A stretch of DNA of 64,000 bases from Sipunculus nudus (taxonomy: Eukaryota > Annelida > Sipuncula > Golfingiida > Sipunculidae): the NCBI GenBank assembly GCA_026874595.1, contig CM049320.1:41922714-41986713 (forward strand), read 5' to 3'. Position 1 is the stretch's first letter. Each line of letters opens with the position of its first letter. Positions 1-11,466 of the stretch are shown here, in pieces. Position numbers and translations under genes: made by a program. The notes beneath the pieces are model-generated. The model was not told the origin of the DNA, searched no databases, and was given only the letters and a program-made list of their open reading frames with translations.

Positions 1-322
1 TCTGTTGAACAAACATGTGAACCATGTGGCAGGTGTTTCTCCAAAGTCTGTTAAACAAACATGTAAACAGTATGGCAGGCATTTCTCCAAAGTCTGCAAA
101 ACAAACATGTAGGCCATGTAGCAGGTGCTTCTCCAAAGTCTGTTAAACATGTTTAACATGTAGTGTTTTAGGACAAAAGCTTTGTTACAAAGCTGTCTAT
201 TTGTCTTATCTAATCATGTATTTTTTTCTGATTTCTCAGAGTAATTTCTCCAGGTTCTAAAGGAATCCCTTGGTTGATCATCCTAATAATACTTACTATT
301 CATACACAAAGGTACAATTTAC

Positions 323-486
323 CTGTTGTTTTCGCTTGGCCACAAGGCCCAGGAGTTGCAGTAGACTCTGCTTTTCTGCCGCCTCACACTCACTCAGCAG
401 CTGCACCAAATCACGCAAGCGGTCATGGATAGGTTCTCTGTTTTCTGCATAAATCTGTGGAAGCACCTTGATCAGGGCCCGATTAC
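323..486 (-). CDS. VEPH1: VEPH1 coding exon 4
   Basis: Residues 177-231. The acceptor TTCAG precedes GTAATCGGG, giving [20 protein letters not shown], then a leucine-rich helix ending VAKRKQQ at donor CAG|GTAAAT. It corresponds to the vertebrate block TMLLRVLPAVYEKQPQPINR. The next exon is outside the window. Confidence 0.9.
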
Positions 487-3400
487 CTGAATAAAGAACA
501 GTGCTTTGTCAGGATTTACAATCACCAGAAGTAATCAATAAGAAAAATATCCACAATATGATTTAAATTAATCAGCTCTGATAATGAAAATATTAATAAT
601 TTCATTTAGCATGCTGTTATGGAAAAAAAGTACACAGGAAAGAAATCATTATGATAAGAATTGTTGTAGAGATTTGTTAATTTAAAGGAAATGTTTTTTT
701 AATGTCAAATCTAATTTATACAGATTGTGCAACTATTTATAGAAACAAATGTGAGGCACTCTCCATCTCTGGATGATAGCATTTGGTAGTCTGTAAGGGT
801 TCAAGAAACCAGAGGTTGTGGAGAAAACCACCAACCTTGGACTGGCCACTTCAACCAACTCTCAGAGTAAAACCAGGCTCAGAACCAAGTTCCCAAGCAG
901 AGAGAGCTGACTTTCCTACCACTCGACTGTCCAAATCTATTAAGTTTAAGGAAACCTCCATCAGTGGGAACCTGTAAGTGAAAACCTACCATTAAGTATA
1001 CTCTCCAGGATTGGCTGAAGGTGGTGAGCTAGCAGCTTAGAGTTGTCTATAGCAGCCAATGAGAGGTAGCTTGACATGTTTCTGCTGAGCTCTTTGTTGC
1101 CTTGGTGAAGGAATTTGACAGCTACAGGAATAGCTAATACCATCACAGACTTCTTTGAATAATTCTGTCAAGAAAACAAGAACAACAAAACTAGAATAAA
1201 TAAGTTCTCAGGTTCAACTTAAACCTACTGTATTTATGTGCATATAAGACGACCCTGTGTTTAAGACGTCCCCCAATTGTCATCCTGTACACAAGTAAAT
1301 ACGGTACACATGCCAGCAAGTAACCACCAGACAAAAAAATTCAGGTAAAAACACATTTAAAGCTGTGTTTACTTGGCCCATCATATGTGAATATTATTAT
1401 GGTGGCAGAGCGCGGTATGGGGAACGTGTTATTAAATCATGCGAGGCATTTAATTGACGGGCCGTAAAACACTGTGATATGGGACTGGTGATGTCAAAAC
1501 CAGCTAGATCACACTGCATTCATAGGCCAGATGCATGGTAACAAGGTCCTGTGGTCACTGTACCGTGCATGGCATGCAGAACGAATTTGCCACTGAGAAT
1601 TCCATGTTACTGTGTGTCTCATACCGCATTTGCAAGCAGCAAATGGTTCATGATTAAATAACTAGAGTGAAACAATTTTTTTTGCATAGTGCATACTAAA
1701 TAAACACAGCTAGAAATTAATATTAATATCATTATCTACAAGGCATTATATTTTCATTGCTACAGATCATATGTTTACCAGTAGGATATCCAATGTCATG
1801 CCTGAAATGTCTATAAAATGTGATCATCAAACAGCCATTCTAGATCACAAGTCAACAGCCACTTGTGACTATATCTCATACACAACTGATCAACACACTA
1901 AGGATCAGCTCCATAAAATACTCTTTGGGAAGAATTATGGTCAGAATCTTGCTGCTAAATTTCATATATGTTTTGTCCAGTAACAGGTTCTAGGTAGGGC
2001 TGCCATGCTGAAGGAGGAATGACATGATTATTGATGTCACTGACAAACCTATACTGTAAATTAAATACTCTCTTCATTAACACTGGCATGGTCCTTTAAA
2101 GAAATTTTACAATTTCTTTTCTCTTTGAATTTTCAAGCTTTTAACTGATTAACAATCCTCCAACCTGGTTCATACATCAAACAGAAATAAACCAGTTTGT
2201 GTTTCCACACATTCCTGTACTTTAAATAGCAGGAACAAACAAATCATGATAATATCAATATTGTCCAATCAAAATAAGCTGAGTTTTGATTTTATTAGAA
2301 TATTAAAGGGACATAATCAGGGGCAATATTATTTCAAACTATTAATTCCCTTTTGCTTTATACAAAAGGTTTCCAGCAAAACCATCCCAGCATACAGTCT
2401 CTGTACCTTGCTTATGGCTGTTTAACATCTTGTTACGGTTCTGCATGTTGATAAACACAGTCAACGTGTGCCTGTTTACCATAACAAGGCCGCGTGGAGG
2501 TCTGATTGCGAGATGCAACAAGTGATGTTTCAGCCAGCGGGAACATGTATTACATTTTCTGGACCAAGTCAATTCGGGCATCTCCTGGTAGACACCTGTT
2601 GAGGCAGTGCAATACACATGCTGTGTTTATGTTGACACCTGTGATTGAGCTGGTCCACTGTTTTTAACACTAGTTTTCAGGTGTAAGCATACAGTTTCAA
2701 AGCTATATTCTGGCAGGTACAGATATATTTGAAAGGAAAAAAAGCTATGTTTCATGTTAATTCAACATGCTTTATAGGTGATTGGGCCCCTTTAAACAAT
2801 ACTGTTGCGGACTCTTACCAGGAAAATGCAGCTCATGAGATCTGAGGCTATCTTTGCGTGTGGTGGATCTTCATCTCGTGATGAGGGTTTCAGGTCATGT
2901 CTCAAACAAGAATCCAATAAAGACACCATGGCTGCCGCGTGCTTCTCTATCGATGACGTCTCTCTGTGTATATACATTACATTCATCAACATCTTTATAA
3001 TGATGCTGAATTCCAAGTCTACTTGACAATGACACTACATGAATTAGAGGCATCTTATACCAATTTTGATAAGATATTAGGAAAATGAACACTTTAATGA
3101 CCAACTACTAGTGTTTGGACCAGCAATTGATTAAATGAAGGTCTTTCATATGGTGAGATCGCAAAAATGGAACTCTCAAAAATCACGAAATTTTAATTCT
3201 GCGAATATGAAGTCAACCACAGTAAACATGTGGGATTAGACTGACATTATCAGTGATATCATGCTATAAAAATGCTCCCTTTACATGCTTTTATATAAGA
3301 TATAAAATACTTCTTGAAATGTAGTAATGCATGAACCGAGGAAGCTACGGAACACAGGACTTTGTGTTACTGGTTAAAGTTACAAACATTACAATGACCT

Positions 3401-3607
3401 GATTGCCGAGGTGATTCTTGTGATGCAGATCTCCACCACGCTCTGATCATTGTCATTAGACAAGTATTCTGGTGCAGCAGCGATTTCCTGGATCTTCTGT
3501 ATGGCTGCTGACAGGTCTTCCTCTATTTCCGCATCAGTCACAGAGAACAAGTCTCCAGCCTTGGACAGGTCCTTGCTATTCAGGACCTGTGCAACCAGTT
3601 CATGCAT
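323..3607 (-). CDS. VEPH1: VEPH1 / melted, N-terminal part (4 exons, continues off the left edge)
   Basis: Membrane-associated protein of the VEPH1/Melted family. In flies Melted binds TSC1 and FOXO and tunes insulin/TOR output; vertebrate VEPH1 is linked to TGF-beta signalling. Four coding exons give the first 231 residues: 3607-3399, 2963-2819, 1164-990 and 486-323. Phases (2, 0, 1, 0) are kept across every junction. The protein opens [20 protein letters not shown] and continues with the family blocks [36 protein letters not shown] and [20 protein letters not shown], which match vertebrate VEPH1 almost residue for residue. This is the N-terminal alpha-helical repeat region; the C-terminal PH domain lies outside the window. 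The start ATG at 3607-3605 has CACC before it. An acceptor AG at 3617-3616 just upstream implies a non-coding 5' exon that I could not place. The last visible donor, at 322-321, leads to an exon beyond base 1. Confidence 0.95.
487..989 (-). other. VEPH1 intron 3
   Basis: AT-rich intron of about 500 bases. The open stretch on the plus strand at 783-977 has no recognisable protein similarity. I see no feature in it. Confidence 0.6.
990..1164 (-). CDS. VEPH1: VEPH1 coding exon 3
   Basis: Residues 119-176 plus one base. The acceptor TTGACAG precedes [19 protein letters not shown]; the donor is AATG|GTAGGT. It matches the vertebrate stretch from NYNRPPVMALAIP to LAAITKADLL. Confidence 0.93.
1165..2302 (-). 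other. VEPH1 intron 2, upstream part, with possible old DNA-transposon relics
   Basis: About 1.1 kb without coding signal. The stretch near 1240-1310 has the look of an old terminal-repeat element (TATAAGACGACC-type motif), and 1430-1640 is GC-richer than its surroundings. Neither could be bounded. Confidence 0.35.
2303..2795. mobile_element. MITE-like element in VEPH1 intron 2
   Basis: The left end TTAAAGGGACATAATCA and the inverted right end TTAAAGGGGCCCAATCA form an imperfect terminal inverted repeat around about 490 bases. No transposase is visible; the open frame inside (2342-2617, minus) resembles no known family. The flanks do not show a clear target duplication, so the superfamily stays open. 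Confidence 0.4.
2819..2963 (-). CDS. VEPH1: VEPH1 coding exon 2
   Basis: Residues 70-118. The acceptor TACACAG precedes 2963 and the donor is CTG|GTAAGA. It encodes [19 protein letters not shown] and the [15 protein letters not shown] block, diagnostic of this family. A TIR-bounded repeat ends only 23 bases downstream of the donor. Confidence 0.93.
3399..3607 (-). CDS. VEPH1: VEPH1 coding exon 1
   Basis: Residues 1-69 plus two bases. It starts at ATG 3607 and ends AG|GTCATT with the donor at 3398-3397. It encodes the conserved MHELVAQ start and the block that ends in ITRITSAI. The exon probably extends a few bases upstream as 5' UTR to the acceptor at 3617-3616. Confidence 0.93.
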
Positions 3608-3615
3608 GGTGACAC

Positions 3616-5378
3616 CTACAAATATCATAAATCATAGACATACTGCATGTTTGAACTAACAGGCAAAATGAGACAGCAGGACTGTAGATAATGCTACATT
3701 AACTATTCATTCTATTGTGGTACAGGTTAAGTAAACATATTCCATGTGTGTTTCTTGTGTGAATGGAGAATTTCATCCAGATCCCAGACTTTTCCCTGAT
3801 TTGATTGGCTGGTACAAATGTGACATCATGGACTGGATTTAATCAACAACTCAGATCTAGTAATGCATCTTGTTTTTATTCTCTGCTGAACATTTTTGGA
3901 CTGACAGTGGCAGAAATACTGTGCTTTTACTGAGATCTAGAATTTTTAGTCACATTACTGCCGAGTTGAAAGTGCTCATAGATGAGCCAATAGTTTTAGA
4001 ACAAATCACACAACCTCATGTTTTTAAGTGGAAAAAATGTTTTTCCTCCATGAATGGGGCTCATTTTTTAAAGAATCTATATTAATTTTTTTTTTCATAA
4101 CCAATTATGTTATATGATAATATAATGAGATTTGGAATAAGTTTGCTTGACCTACACTAGCATATGACACAATCCAGAGTACCTTAAAATAAGTACCTCT
4201 ACTTCTTAAAATAAGTTGTTCACATATAATTTGTCTCATCCTAAGCCACTTTATTCCAATTCATTCTGCTGCTCTACATCAACATATTGATACTGACCCT
4301 TATGTTAAGGCCGTGTAAGACCCCTTTGAAATTGTATTTAGTGACTTTTAAGGTTGTGTCAACATAACATAATTACCTTTTCATTGCCTCTGGATATTTG
4401 ATGAAACTCCTGATGAAACATAATCTGGCTAACAAACCCTTAATTATGACACATAACTTGTTCTCTTGGTCAAATAAGAAAAAGAAACATATTATCCAGG
4501 TGCAAAGTTAGGAAGTGATCCTGGCAAGTTTCTAACCAGACAAGACGTGTTGCTTTAGGGTAAAGGTAAAAAGGAGCAGCCAGTTTTCAAAGTCCTTCTC
4601 CTGATTGGCTGTTGGGTTTAAGGCTTATTCATCATGGAAATCCAAGCATAAGTTTTACTGCCTGGTCCCTAAAATAGTGCCGTCTAGTGGCTAAAACAGA
4701 AAAATAATGGCTCCAAGCAAGTCTACCAGCACATTTTCTTGTTTTAACTTTTTAGAAATGGTTCACACACCAAGGTAAAAACCCAAGTTTAAGCTAATTA
4801 TATTATCTATCTAAAAATCTGTGTCCTCGATGGCACACCAAAATTTTATAGAGAGTGTTCATTAGCCTCACTGAGAGGCTCAAGAGGCATTCCCATTGCC
4901 ACGAATTGGTCCCCCAATGTGCTAGGAACAGGAAAGATGTCGAAGATTACGAAGTTCCGTGCGATTCTGCCCTGATGAAATGACAGAGAATAAGCCACTA
5001 TGAAGTCAGACAATGCTGTTTCGAGTCAATCATGAAGCAATACGTAGCTACAAAGAATTCGTCATGATAAATCTGCAGTTTGTGCTGTAGGAGCTATTAG
5101 TTACTACTAGTTACAAGGAACCACCGTGCTTCTGCTACAATTAACATAGGCAGTGGATATGATAAGACAAGGTACACATCAGAATGCATTCTTGTGTTTC
5201 ACTAGGAGTCTGATGGGCTTAATAGTGCTATAGACAACTATAAGTTGGGGCGAAGTATTTAAATGAGGAGTGAAAGAGGTTTGCATAACTCAGGGTCAGA
5301 CTCTTGTACTCTTCATGTTATTTTACTGGCAAAATATGGAGGAGCATAAACAGGAGCTGTTATGGCATGGAATCTAGT
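3616..5378. other. Intergenic or VEPH1 upstream region with a dispersed repeat
   Basis: No gene seen. The segment 3780-3990 is homologous to 25420-25620: both carry a block with CTGACAGTG, CAGAAATACT, GAGATCTA and TTTTTAGTCAC in the same order. It is therefore a dispersed repeat, not a gene. Non-coding 5' exons and the promoter of VEPH1 are expected here but cannot be placed. Confidence 0.5.
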
Positions 5379-8030
5379 AAACAAGGGACCCATGGGTCAC
5401 GGCGCTCAGCTGATCGTGATTGGACTATAAATGTTTCTCCACTGTGATACTATATCGAGTCGATAAAGCTTATGAATATCATGGACATGTTGGGCTATTA
5501 TAAAGGAATGTAATGTAATATGTGAGTAAATGATAAATGAAATTACCTGACTGATGGATTAATAGAGTCAAATAAAGTGGTTTATTTTTTATTTATTTAG
5601 GAGGGGTTGAAAATTGTGATATATTTGAGCAAATATGAATGCAATGACAGCAGTAATAAGCAGTAGTAGATGATTAGGCTATTTTTTGAAGGATCTAAAG
5701 TGTATGGTAGTCTGCAAGCGTTCAATTTGACAGATATGATGTTATGATTAACTATGCTGATGAAGTGATTTAAGAATATGTGACTGTATGACACAATATC
5801 TCTTTAGTCTTGACAAGGTACATTATTGTGATGCCCACTATGTCTACATATTACACAATATTGACATAATTTCTGGCATGTACATAGGTACCTATGGACG
5901 AATAGTTATACAAAATATTAAAGTATGAATATATCTGATTCATCTTGTTCTTGCTTACTGAGGCTGACTTTGGGATGGGGTTCGGAGAAGGGAAAAGTGA
6001 GGGCAGCACGAAGGTGGATGTAGAAATATTCTATTGTAATGTTTTTCATTTATATAAGAATATGAGAAGCTAAGAGGAAAGGGGCCCTCCTACTTGGTTA
6101 TAGTAAAGTTCTAAATATATGATTGCAAACTAATACTCTGACAAGACTGTCATGAAGAAAAACCGTAAAAGTTTTGAGATACTGTGTTGCATACGAAAAT
6201 TTACAGATGGACAGGCAAGTGGACAGAATGGACTAATACCTTTATTTCACTTTCAAGAGAATAATGCATTAAAGTTTATATATAATCCTATTTTTTAAGC
6301 AGATCAACTTTTTCCATTAAGAAATTTTTATCTGTATAATTTTTTTATTTACAGGTTTATAAATTTTTAATTAAAAAACCTGAAAATATAAGTTAAAATA
6401 TTAGAATTGTTGCAAAAGTTGCAATCATTATATATACAGAGTAAAAAACATTGGGTCATATTATGCATACACATATATTTTATTATTTTTAAATCATAAA
6501 TGTTTTAACTGATTTTAAAAGAAAATAATGCCACAACATGGCATCTACAAGAATATTCCTTGAATCACTATTAAAAAGTTTTGCATATTGGAGTTTTAAG
6601 GACATGCTTAATTTTATTCACCAAAATAAAATAAAAGTAAATTTGACAAAATAAAACATCTTTTCAAATAAAGTATACACACTGTTGGTTGAATGAAGGA
6701 CAAACAATATCATTGTGCTAATTACTATCCCAGTTTTAATTAATTACTGGAATTAATAGTCAATTTCACACCTGGTGAAGTTTTTACTCTTCTGAAGTAA
6801 GGAATTACTAATCTCATGAACATCCAGACTTTCACAGCAATACACCACTTTGTGGACACAATTAAATGTACACTTTAATCATTGTTACCCTGGTGGTTCA
6901 ATACAAAATCTAAAATGTAGCATGTCCAAGAATAAAATAAAATACAGAAAAATTTTAACATTCATCTAGTTTATGCACCAGCTGGGGGGGGGGGATGAGT
7001 GCAGGGCAAGGGGAAGCCTGCTAGTAGTGGCCAAGCTGGGCCAAGATAAGCTGCCTGGGGTGGGTTACATAATGCAAGTGAAGGCTGTACTACTAGGTGG
7101 GCTAGATGTAAACAACACTTGACATGGTGTGTGAAAACATGAATAAAAGCTATTCATTCCAATCAATTTCCTTTGAAAGTTCAGATTTTAAAAGATTAAA
7201 TCCTTATGCATATATGCTGGGAAAATTAAATCAACAGTGCCAAAGTTGGACAAAATTTAAGGTATTGTTTTTTATTTATGCTAATAACTTGAAAAATTTG
7301 CAATAAAAAAAAAATTCAATAACTAGCCTAATTTTGCAGCCTTTATTTTCAAATTTCAGATTTTAACAGATTAAATCCTTATGTATACATGGTGTGAAAA
7401 TTAAATCCACAGTACTTACAGGAAAAAAACGTGCCATGGCCAAAGTTGGGCAAAATTTAAGGTACAAATTTTATATTTTTGCCAATATTTAAAAAAATTT
7501 AACAGATTTTGATCTAATTTTTGGTATACAATTAAATTTTGATCAATTAAAGTTGTATTACTGAAAAAAAGTCCCTACCTTTAACACTTTTGGTCTTAAG
7601 TGACCAAATATCTTTCCTGATTTTTTTACAAAGTGCATTATGTTTGGGCCCATAACTTTTTTAAATTATATAATACTGACTTAATATCTGGCATGTACAT
7701 AGGAACTATATAGAGGAATATTTATGTAAATATGAAGAAAACCAGATGAGTGGTTTTGATATTAGGCAGTCCTGAAGTGTGAAAATAGATTTCTAATAAA
7801 AACTTGAGGTTTTTCCTTAATATCTCAAAGGAACGAAGTCCTATTGACCCAATTTTTGGCATGGTAGGAGATTATGGGGACATCTAACTGTATGCCGAAA
7901 TTCAGATTCGTAGGTCCAAACGATTTGTAGTGTCGAAACGTGCCAGTCTTACGGACGGACATCCAGACGGACGGACGACGGACAATGGACCATGACTATA
8001 GCTCAGATGACTTATAGTCAGCTGAGCTAA
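5379..8030 (+). mobile_element. Helitron-like non-autonomous repeat, copy A
   Basis: Nearly identical to 43588-46733 over most of its length. The left edge is AAACAAGGGACCCATGGGTC. The right edge is a GACGGACG-rich stretch followed by an imperfect hairpin (arms AGCTCAGATGACT and AGTCAGCTGAGCT) and CTAA, with T as the next base. A 3' hairpin plus CTRR before T is typical of Helitrons. I see no terminal inverted repeat, no target duplication and no long open frame. Against copy B it lacks about 490 bases near 7300, where B has an extra module. Both carry a poly-G run (6984-6993 here). Confidence 0.6.
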
Positions 8031-8914
8031 TAATGAAGTTAACTAGGCTGCTGAAAAGAAGAGAAGATGTTCATGAACTTTGTATTCATGAAATATGAAT
8101 GTCCTATATATACCCAGTTAGCACAAAACAGTTCGCATGGAAAATGTTCTTAAAATGTAAAAAAAAAAAAAATGGTTATAACAATGCTTTGAACCCTTTT
8201 CTAAGTAAGTGTTCCCTTAATTATTATGTTAAAATTTGTCGAAAAATATGTTATTTTTTTCAATTGCATTAAAGTAATATTTTTTTTTAATTTCTTATGA
8301 AAAAGAAAATGCTTAATATTCTTAGAATGTAATCAAAATATTTCTTTCCTATACATTATTTTGACAGAGCTGTAAATATAATTAATAACTAAAGATACTA
8401 TTCTTATATAGGTTTATATACTTCAACAATAGTCAATACATTAAAAGTTTAAACAAATTTGTCACATTTTAAAAATTAACATTTTTCAGCTATGGAATTT
8501 TAGAAATGTTTTTGATTTTTTAAATGGTCTGTTGAAACATCTGTGCAACTTATCGAAAATGTTTTGTGCTGTGTGGATATATTCACATGTTAACTTACCA
8601 ATTTTAAATAAACCAACATTATTAACAAAAGTGTACAATGCTGTGTCACTGGGGTATACTAGCATTCTGTTTACTATTTATTGGTCACCTGAACACTCAA
8701 GACTCAAAATCAAATGAACAAGATATTCTCGTCTCCCCTGTACACTTCTGGTCAAATGCTGTCTGGGGATAAGCTGACCCGAACTCTATACACGACAGCC
8801 CAAACGCACGCAGTGCGCATGCTCGTGGGAAAGGCCATTGTACAGGCCATTCCAACACTTGTGAGTAGCACAGTTGTGGATTCCGCAACAAACATATATA
8901 TGATCAGCGGATAA
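8031..8914. other. AT-rich intergenic stretch
   Basis: AT-rich non-coding sequence between the Helitron-like repeat and a pogo-like end. I see no gene. Confidence 0.45.
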
Positions 8915-9066
8915 TAAAATAGGGGGAAACACGGTCCTGCATAAAGATTTGTGTCCCAGGCCCCAAAAAGGACCACTTGGCCTGACCCCCTCTGGAACGG
9001 ACACCCCGCCATAACGGACAAATCGTTCTGTCCCGTGACTGTCCGCTTTAGCGGGGTATCACTGTA
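8915..9066. mobile_element. Terminal part of a pogo/Tigger-like DNA element
   Basis: The stretch ends GCGGGGTATCACTGTA next to a TA. Read inverted, this is the TACAGTGATACCCCGC type of terminus used by pogo-like Tc1/mariner elements. Behind it is a GC-rich segment with repeated CGGACA motifs. The matching left end was not found, so it is a partial copy. Confidence 0.4.
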
Positions 9067-10904
9067 TATCCTGTTGTTTTCTGTGAAATAGGTTTAATAG
9101 TTGTACACTTCTAGTCCTATTAAATGGATGTAAAATAATTATATAAACTTTCTACCCAATATCAGATAAAGAAACACACCTTTTTTTGTTTCGACAAGGC
9201 ACTAAGTGAGACCTATGTTGTCAAGGAAACACGGGAGTGTCATTTTCTAGAACAGTTCTGACACCAGTTCCCTATGTGCTGCAGATTCCAAAACAAGTTT
9301 TCATGAAGAAGGTCAAGGCCGTTGAAACCGTAAACTTGCGTTTACGAGTTCCTTGCAAAATCACCCTCACTGCTCTTTTTCCACAGAGGCTATATTATTA
9401 AACATTAAACATATGGATCTTATATTAAAACTTGCTTATTGAAAATATTTTCATTAAGTTTACCTGACCGAATCGTTGTGATAGTTTCAGGTAACTAAAA
9501 CATTCACTTTTTTATTCAATGAAGAAGATGACGACCGAACGATGTAACACAATAGGGCCAGAAATATAGATCTTAATTGTGTTGTGGTCCACGTTGGTCA
9601 CAGACTTCACTCAGATCAGCTCTCCCGCCTTTGTGAAGGAAGTTAGACCTGGAGTGTATTGTTGCCTGAATTTCCTTGGGAGGAGTTGGCCAAAAGACGC
9701 ATTGTAATCAACGTGCTGTAGATGACAGGTTTAAAATTATGAGCAAATTATCAAAACAACTTGACACCCATATACTCTCCCCCCCCCCCCCCCGAACCTC
9801 TACTTTAGCGGTTTCCAGTCCATCACCAGTGATAATTACATTAGTCCTCCCCTTTGCCACTACTAACTGTGTTATATTATCAGCTGAATGTCAACCTTGG
9901 CCAGAGTTACAAGAAATGAGTGTGGGCCTATCCTGATCAATATCTCAGGCCAGTTGATAGTTATTTAACCTTGCCCATTGAATAGGCTGTTGTGATCTCT
10001 GTGCGAGCACTGAAGTCCCGAAGCATGTAATTCCTAAAATAAAAAAAAAATTAGGTGCTAAATAGCATATTACATTTACAACTTTTTCTGGCAAATCTTC
10101 GTAAAAATAATAATGAAGAATATACCTCCTTTTGTGGTACATGGCCCTTTTGGGGCAGTGCATCCAGTTCATTCTAGGCAATATGTGAAAAATGTGACTA
10201 ACAGTTCATAATACTGAGGATATGTCCAGGTTGAATACTTTACTGAAATTCACATTTCTTTCTCCCCTATCAAGCTGCCGGTGTTAATGTTAGTAACCGA
10301 TTTGGCCAACAGGTGGCATTACCTTTCCCCAAGTCCAAGTCATCTTGCACATAGTCGTACAAAACAGTGTCAGGATATCCTGTCAGTATAAAAATCATAT
10401 GATTGAATTATAATTTTTTAATATTGACTAATATGTATTCCTTTGTTTTAGAATATTTTAAAAATTAGTCTTACATAAATTTAACCATCAAACTATGAAA
10501 GGAATGTATACGTAAATCATTTATTTTGTTATTTATGATGGTAAAATACTGTTAATCATATGTGTCATTATTTTATGATAGTTATCAGTTAAAACTACCA
10601 TAATATTCAGGAATGTAAAAAAAATTGATTCCAAGTGATTTTGGTTGATTTTTGGTAGTTTTCATTGGTTTTCTGTGAATAGTCCAACCCCGCCAGCCCT
10701 GTCTTTCTGGGCCTGTGGTCTATGCACACTTTGGTTAGGCTGGTTCCCTGTTAGTCAAAAAGAAATGTAATCATAACATTGGCTCTTATACTGGTATATA
10801 GATCAATGCCAGAGATGTGATAAAAAAATATTGCTGATTGACCCCTCAATTGAACTGGTGCTGTTGGAGCCAAATGGGGACAGTAGCACTTGACCCCTGA
10901 CAGA
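9067..10904. other. Intergenic region upstream of ZNF511; possible 5' exon location
   Basis: Less repetitive DNA with a poly-C run at 9780-9794. A ZNF511 promoter or non-coding first exon could lie here, but no signal fixes it. The short open frame starting near 9303 is not recognisable. Confidence 0.4.
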
Positions 10905-11335
10905 TATGATCTACCGGTAGACATTATTTTGTCATGACGGAGATGTCAGAGATGGGATCTAGACATTATTTTGTCATGGCAAAGATGTCAGAGACATGAT
11001 CTAGACATTATTTTGTCATGGCAGGGATGTCAGAGATATCATCTAGTCATTATTTTGTCATGGCAGCTATGTCAAGATATATGATCTAGACACTATTTTG
11101 TCATGACAGGGATGTCAGAGATATGATCTAGACTTTATTTTGCCATAACAGGGATGTCAGAGATATGATCTAGACATTATTTTGTCATGCCCTGGACGCC
11201 AGAGATATGATCTAGACATTATTTTGTCCTGGCAGGGAGATCATGTCAGAGATATGATCTAGACATTATTTTGTCTTGCAAGGGATGTCAGAGATATGAT
11301 CTAGACATTTTTTCACGACAGGGATGTCTGAGATG
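10905..11335 (+). repeat. 42-bp minisatellite ending at the ZNF511 start codon
   Basis: About ten units of a 42-bp repeat that includes GATCTAGACATTATTTTGTC and GGGATGTCAGAGATATGATC. The period is visible in the ATGTCAGAG positions (11112, 11154, 11243, 11285). Most units carry ATG TCA GAG followed by ATA or ACA and TGA. The last unit is altered to ATG TCT GAG ATG AAG and opens the ZNF511 reading frame. Confidence 0.85.
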
Positions 11336-11466
11336 AAGCTGCCTTGGGTGCCCAGGACGCGGAGGAGGAGCATTGATGACCAGTTCTTTGAAGAAGGGAA
11401 CATTTTATGTTCAGCATTGGTCAAACAGATACCACTTGAAGATGAAGAGCTGGAGAACAGGAAAGT
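11324..11466 (+). CDS. ZNF511: ZNF511 exon 1 (coding part)
   Basis: Residues 1-47 plus two bases, containing LPWVPRTRRRSIDDQFFEEG. The donor is AAAGT|GTAGGT; using GTGTAG two bases earlier would break the frame into exon 2. The first codons lie in the last minisatellite unit. Confidence 0.8.

Noticed and set aside
2342-2617. 91-codon minus-strand frame in VEPH1 intron 2
   Set aside because: Lies inside a TIR-bounded repeat and resembles no protein family.
9303-9402. Short frame starting MKKVKAVETVNLRLRVPC as a first exon of ZNF511
   Set aside because: No similarity to ZNF511 N-termini and no donor that joins in frame with evidence.
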